From assembly GCA_964353185.1 (NCBI GenBank), contig CAYGUV010000003.1, positions 62,001 through 126,000 on the forward strand: a stretch of 64,000 nt of DNA, given 5' to 3'. Numbering within the stretch: position 1 is the stretch's first letter; each line of letters opens with the position of its first letter. Origin of the DNA: GCA-2708415 sp964353185. GTDB lineage: Bacteria > Pseudomonadota > Alphaproteobacteria > Micavibrionales > Micavibrionaceae. The translations under genes and the position numbers were made by a program. Shown in pieces: positions 60,789-64,000 of this stretch. Below the pieces are notes generated by a model. That model had not been told where the DNA came from. It made no database searches and worked only from the letters and a program-made list of their open reading frames with translations.

Positions 60789-62354
60789 ATGACAAACGAC
60801 AAAATTTTACACGACGACACGACCAACACAGAAAGCGTAAATGATAATATGTCTGCTAATAATTCAACAAGCACGATCGAAGTGAATGACCGTTCACGCG
60901 GCCTAAATTATGATGAAAACCTGTTGTGGGAAAAAGGACGCAGTGATGAACCTGGGGTCGACCTACCGAAACCTTTGGGTATAAAAAGCCGTACTGGCGT
61001 TGCCGCGCGCGGGAACATCGGCCTGCCACAAGTGAGCGAGCCTGAAGTTGTGCGTCATTTTGTGCGTTTATCAACCAAAAATTATTCAATCGATAGTGGG
61101 TTTTTCCCATTAGGGTCTTGCACCATGAAACACAACCCGCGTTTGAATGAAAAAGTCGCACGCCTTCCCGGCTTTGCCCATATTCACCCCCTACAACCGA
61201 CCAGCACCGTTCAGGGCGCCTTGGCCGTCATGTATGATTTGCAACATTGGCTGGGTGAGCTTACGGGCTTACCCGGTGTTTGCCTAACCCCTGCGGCGGG
61301 CGCGCAAGGCGAATTGGCAGGTGTAATGACGATTGCCCGCGCGCACGCGCTCAAAGGGAACACAGAAAAAACAGTGATGCTTGTCCCAGACTCCGCGCAT
61401 GGAACAAACCCTGCGACCGCGGCAATGTGTGGATTTACCATTCGTGTTATCCCAACAAAGGAAACAGGCCGCGTCACCGTGGAGGCATTTAAAGAAGCGC
61501 TTGGCGATGGTAAAGATGTCGCGGGTATGATGGTCACCAACCCCAATACATGCGGTTTATTTGAAACCGATATTGCCGATATTGTGGACTTACTGCATGA
61601 GGCTGGCGGATATTTTTATTGTGATGGCGCAAACTTTAATGCCCTTGTTGGTAAAATTCGCCCTGGTGATTTTGGCGTGGATGTCATGCATATCAACTTG
61701 CACAAGACCTTCTCCACCCCGCATGGTGGCGGTGGTCCGGGGTCTGGCCCCATTTGTGTTACCGAAGAATTGGCGCCTTATGTCCCAACCCCCCTTGTCT
61801 TAAAAGACGAAGGCGGATACCGCCTAGAACATAATGGGGAGCGTGAGACCACTTGCGGTCGCCTCAAAGGATTCCAAGGGCAATTTGGTATGCATGTGCG
61901 CGCATTATCTTACATGATGAGCCACGGCGCCGATGGTTTGAAACAAGTATCCGAAGACGCGGTCTTAAACGCCAATTATATCTTGAGCCAGTTGAGCGAT
62001 GATTACCACGTCCCCTTCGAAGGGCCGTGCATGCACGAAGCTTTATTCACCGAGAAGTATCAAAAAGAACACGGCGTCACTACATTGGATATCGCCAAAG
62101 GATTGGTTGAATATGGCATGCACCCGATGACGGTGTATTTCCCATTGGTGGTAAATGGCGCGATGTTGGTGGAACCCACAGAAACCGAAAGCAAGGATTC
62201 AATCGACCGATTTATTCTGGTGATGAAGAAATTGGCACAAGAAGCCCGCGATGGCGGCCACGACCACTTCGCCCAATACCCCAAAAGCGCCCCCATGCGT
62301 AGGCTGGACGAGCTAAAAGCCGCCAGAGAGCCGAAGTTACGGTGGGGTGAGTAG
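60789..62354 (+). CDS. gcvPB: Glycine dehydrogenase (decarboxylating) subunit 2
   Basis: The beta half of the P protein, 521 aa, with the PLP-binding Lys306 in VMHINLHKTFSTPHGGGGPGSGP. The N-terminal 35 residues are a polar, Asn/Asp/Ser/Thr-rich extension beyond the usual start near RSRGLNYDENLLWEKGR. Motifs DSGFFPLGSCTMKHNPR and TPAAGAQGELAGVM are typical. It is the last gcv gene; the L protein (dihydrolipoyl dehydrogenase) is not in the window. The stop overlaps the next gene by 8 bases. Confidence 0.97.
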   Translation: MTNDKILHDDTTNTESVNDNMSANNSTSTIEVNDRSRGLNYDENLLWEKGRSDEPGVDLPKPLGIKSRTGVAARGNIGLPQVSEPEVVRHFVRLSTKNYSIDSGFFPLGSCTMKHNPRLNEKVARLPGFAHIHPLQPTSTVQGALAVMYDLQHWLGELTGLPGVCLTPAAGAQGELAGVMTIARAHALKGNTEKTVMLVPDSAHGTNPATAAMCGFTIRVIPTKETGRVTVEAFKEALGDGKDVAGMMVTNPNTCGLFETDIADIVDLLHEAGGYFYCDGANFNALVGKIRPGDFGVDVMHINLHKTFSTPHGGGGPGSGPICVTEELAPYVPTPLVLKDEGGYRLEHNGERETTCGRLKGFQGQFGMHVRALSYMMSHGADGLKQVSEDAVLNANYILSQLSDDYHVPFEGPCMHEALFTEKYQKEHGVTTLDIAKGLVEYGMHPMTVYFPLVVNGAMLVEPTETESKDSIDRFILVMKKLAQEARDGGHDHFAQYPKSAPMRRLDELKAAREPKLRWGE

Positions 62355-62973
62355 GATTAAGCTAAATTCAAAACTAAAAGGTTTTTTGAAAGCACGCAAA
62401 GCATACGTGTACATTTTTCTTTCTCTAATCAATATTGCTCTTTGGTTTAAAGCCTTTCAATTATTGGGATGGCTTGAAAGAGATAATTCGCAAGGTTTCA
62501 TTTATGATTTTCAAATATTAATTAGTGGTCTATTAGCTTTTGGAGCAGGATTCTTTATTTGGTATTCTACGCACGAAAACATAAAACACGAAAAACACAA
62601 AACCTTAAATGTAGAGAAAGCTTACCAACTCTATTATTCGAACTACGCTAGAAAAATAGAATATACTATTTGTTATTATCACAAGCTACTAATTGACGGT
62701 GATATAGTAAAAGCCCAAAAAGAGCTAAACCTCTTACCTGAACAATTTTTAATTGACGAAAATCATATCGTTTATTTTCAAGATCAGCACATAAGTACGA
62801 TAAGTGATTTAGACTTTTCTATGGTTCTTGCGAACAAAGTAATTAAAGGAATTATAGATTTACAAAACGTATCTAACGAAGTGCCTATACCAGAAAAACT
62901 TACGTCAGCACTAAAGAATCTTGAGACCGATATGGGAAAATTCAAAAATATTCTTAAAAATCAAAGCACATAA
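62347..62973 (+). CDS. Hypothetical membrane protein, 208 aa, AT-rich
   Basis: Two hydrophobic segments lie at about 18-37 (AYVYIFLSLINIALWFKAF) and 52-71 (FQILISGLLAFGAGFFIWYS), then a cytoplasmic Lys-, Asn- and Tyr-rich helical domain of about 135 residues (AYQLYYSNYARKIEYTICYY onward). It is markedly more AT-rich than the gcv genes, a possible sign of transfer. The GTG at 62347 overlaps the gcvPB stop; a TTG near 62386 is an alternative start. No known family. It overlaps the next convergent gene by 13 bases. Confidence 0.6.
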   Translation: MSRIKLNSKLKGFLKARKAYVYIFLSLINIALWFKAFQLLGWLERDNSQGFIYDFQILISGLLAFGAGFFIWYSTHENIKHEKHKTLNVEKAYQLYYSNYARKIEYTICYYHKLLIDGDIVKAQKELNLLPEQFLIDENHIVYFQDQHISTISDLDFSMVLANKVIKGIIDLQNVSNEVPIPEKLTSALKNLETDMGKFKNILKNQST

Positions 62974-63302
62974 GTCTTTTTATCCATGTCGCGCACTTCG
63001 CAGGTTAGCTTGCATTTAGGGATGTCTTCGATGTGGGGTTTGATGGCGTTTAAGATTGCTTCGCTGTAGCTGTTTTTTATTTTTATTGTGCGCCCTTCTA
63101 ACAATAACAATGTCACATGCACCATGGCACCGCGGATACCATCATCACCAACACAGACTTCATCTGCAACGATTAAACGGGTTTTAATGCGGCTGGCGTC
63201 ACCAAGGGCTTCGGCCAATGCCTTATGCGCATGTTGAACCATTGCGGCGCCATTGATGCCTAGTGATACGCTCTTTGATGTTTCAATAATGATATGTGGC
63301 AT
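62961..63302 (-). CDS. 5-carboxymethyl-2-hydroxymuconate isomerase family protein
   Basis: A 113-aa tautomerase-like protein of the CHMI (HpaF) family. The N-terminal Pro2 after Met (MPHIIIETSKSV) is the catalytic base of the tautomerase superfamily. The segment RLIVADEVCVGDDGIRGAMVHVTLLLLEGR fits the family. The enzyme acts in homoprotocatechuate degradation, but no other genes of that pathway are in the window, so this may be a relative with another substrate. It sits 2 bases after nhaD. Confidence 0.85.
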   Translation of the reverse strand: MPHIIIETSKSVSLGINGAAMVQHAHKALAEALGDASRIKTRLIVADEVCVGDDGIRGAMVHVTLLLLEGRTIKIKNSYSEAILNAIKPHIEDIPKCKLTCEVRDMDKKTYVL

Positions 63303-63304
63303 AA

Positions 63305-64000
63305 TTAATTCTGACCCTCTTTTTCAGCCATCAGTTTTTCATGATAGATGCGGTCCTGTTCGGAATATTTCCCCATCAAATCTTGGTTGATATAAAAATG
63401 CATGGCAATCGACGCGGCATAAGCCACCATAATCACAGGCATCCATTTCAAATGCCCCATGAAGGTATATTTTCCGCGCGCCGTTCCCATTAACGCCACA
63501 CCCGCGGCAGACCCGATGGATAACATCGACCCACCCACACCACAGGTCAAGGTCACAAGCAGCCACTGGAATTGATCTAAATCAGGCTCCATCGATAAAA
63601 TCGCAAACATCACGGGAATGTTATCAATCAACGCCGACGCAAAACCCATCGCGATATTAGTAATCGTATCCCCATATCCATCATACATTGTGGAGGAGAC
63701 AAGCTCCAGATACCCCAAAAATGTTAAACCACCGACTGAGAAAATAACCCCAAAGAAAAATAATAATGTATCCCATTCCGCATTTTGAACTTGTTCCAAA
63801 ATATCAAAATTTGAATCATGCCCCTTCCCAAATTTACGAATGAAAAAGGCAGATATCATCAGTAAACTCATCCCCGTCATCATCCCCATAAAAGGTGGCA
63901 GGCCAAGAAGTTGTTCAAAACTAACCGCCATGGCAATGGTCAATAAGCCTAAGAAAATAATATATTTCGCGCCAACTTTCATTTTGATATTTTCGGTCAT
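63305..64000 (-). CDS. nhaD: NhaD-type Na+/H+ antiporter, 5' end outside window
   Basis: The C-terminal half of a NhaD/ArsB-superfamily sodium/proton antiporter. The frame is open to the window edge, and the ATG at 64000 is probably internal. Characteristic are LFFFGVIFSVGGLTFLGYLELV, SALIDNIPVMFAILSM and GVGGSMLSIGSAAGVALMG. About seven membrane segments remain. It would give sodium and alkali tolerance. Confidence 0.88.
   Translation of the reverse strand: MTENIKMKVGAKYIIFLGLLTIAMAVSFEQLLGLPPFMGMMTGMSLLMISAFFIRKFGKGHDSNFDILEQVQNAEWDTLLFFFGVIFSVGGLTFLGYLELVSSTMYDGYGDTITNIAMGFASALIDNIPVMFAILSMEPDLDQFQWLLVTLTCGVGGSMLSIGSAAGVALMGTARGKYTFMGHLKWMPVIMVAYAASIAMHFYINQDLMGKYSEQDRIYHEKLMAEKEGQN

Noticed and set aside
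1..64000. tRNA, rRNA, CRISPR, insertion sequence or prophage
   Set aside because: I inspected the intergenic gaps, which are nearly all under 250 bases, and found no tRNA-like cloverleaf, repeat-spacer array, transposase, integrase or phage structural gene.

Overview
This window looks like chromosomal DNA from a free-living, Gram-negative alphaproteobacterium of moderate-to-low GC. The evidence is the order hldD-lgt-midA-pgeF-prs-rplY-pth-ychF, a UbiK/UbiE ubiquinone setting, a ribbon-helix-helix gene fused to the end of fumC, EnvZ/OmpR-type and PAS kinases, and outer-membrane biogenesis genes (AsmA, Lgt, HldD, MurJ). The gene set would fit a Micavibrio-like lineage, but that is a guess from gene content. 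No phage, transposon, CRISPR array, rRNA or tRNA was seen. A perfect parS palindrome inside proC suggests that the window lies in the origin-proximal part of the chromosome.

Layout. 0-7 kb: ilvD (cut by the window edge), purE and purK, fumC and small orphan genes, including a divergent TsaE-like ATPase. 7-18 kb: an envelope block with a giant AsmA protein, two secreted proteins that appear to share an N-terminal domain (one a long coiled coil, the other with two TcpQ-like repeats), prfB with an intact programmed frameshift site, a DJ-1-like protein lacking the usual Cys, and an OmpA-type lipoprotein. 18-29 kb: trkH, a lipoprotein with hslO, an ABC-2 permease, recX, two sensor kinases, an OmpR-type regulator, a CsaA-like protein and ilvE. 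29-43 kb: a 715-aa orphan membrane protein, then ychF, pth, rplY and prs, the pgeF-midA-lgt-hldD operon, ubiK, a YbjN-type protein, proC and tsaB. 43-56 kb: a degenerate NodB-like protein, nfuA, trpS, murJ, ubiE, an Ala-rich membrane-anchored helix, coaBC-dut, mutS and tandem LysE genes. 56-64 kb: a complete glycine-cleavage gene set, gcvT-gcvH-x-gcvPA-GNAT-hydrolase-gcvPB, with three extra genes embedded in it, then a small membrane protein, a tautomerase-like enzyme and the 3' half of nhaD.

Two wider patterns stand out. First, the gene-poor slots between housekeeping genes are filled by single, unrecognised genes. Several of these have a strikingly similar promoter (TTGACATAA, 16-17 bases, then TA(A/G)TTT or similar). 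Second, many genes lack a Shine-Dalgarno sequence and have a -10-like box 5-7 bases before the ATG, which points to leaderless mRNAs. Convergent genes often overlap or abut at their stop codons. No intergenic stretch longer than 300 bases is empty: the only one (45641-46012) holds a 51-codon gene. I ran no database searches. Family calls rest on motifs read by eye.
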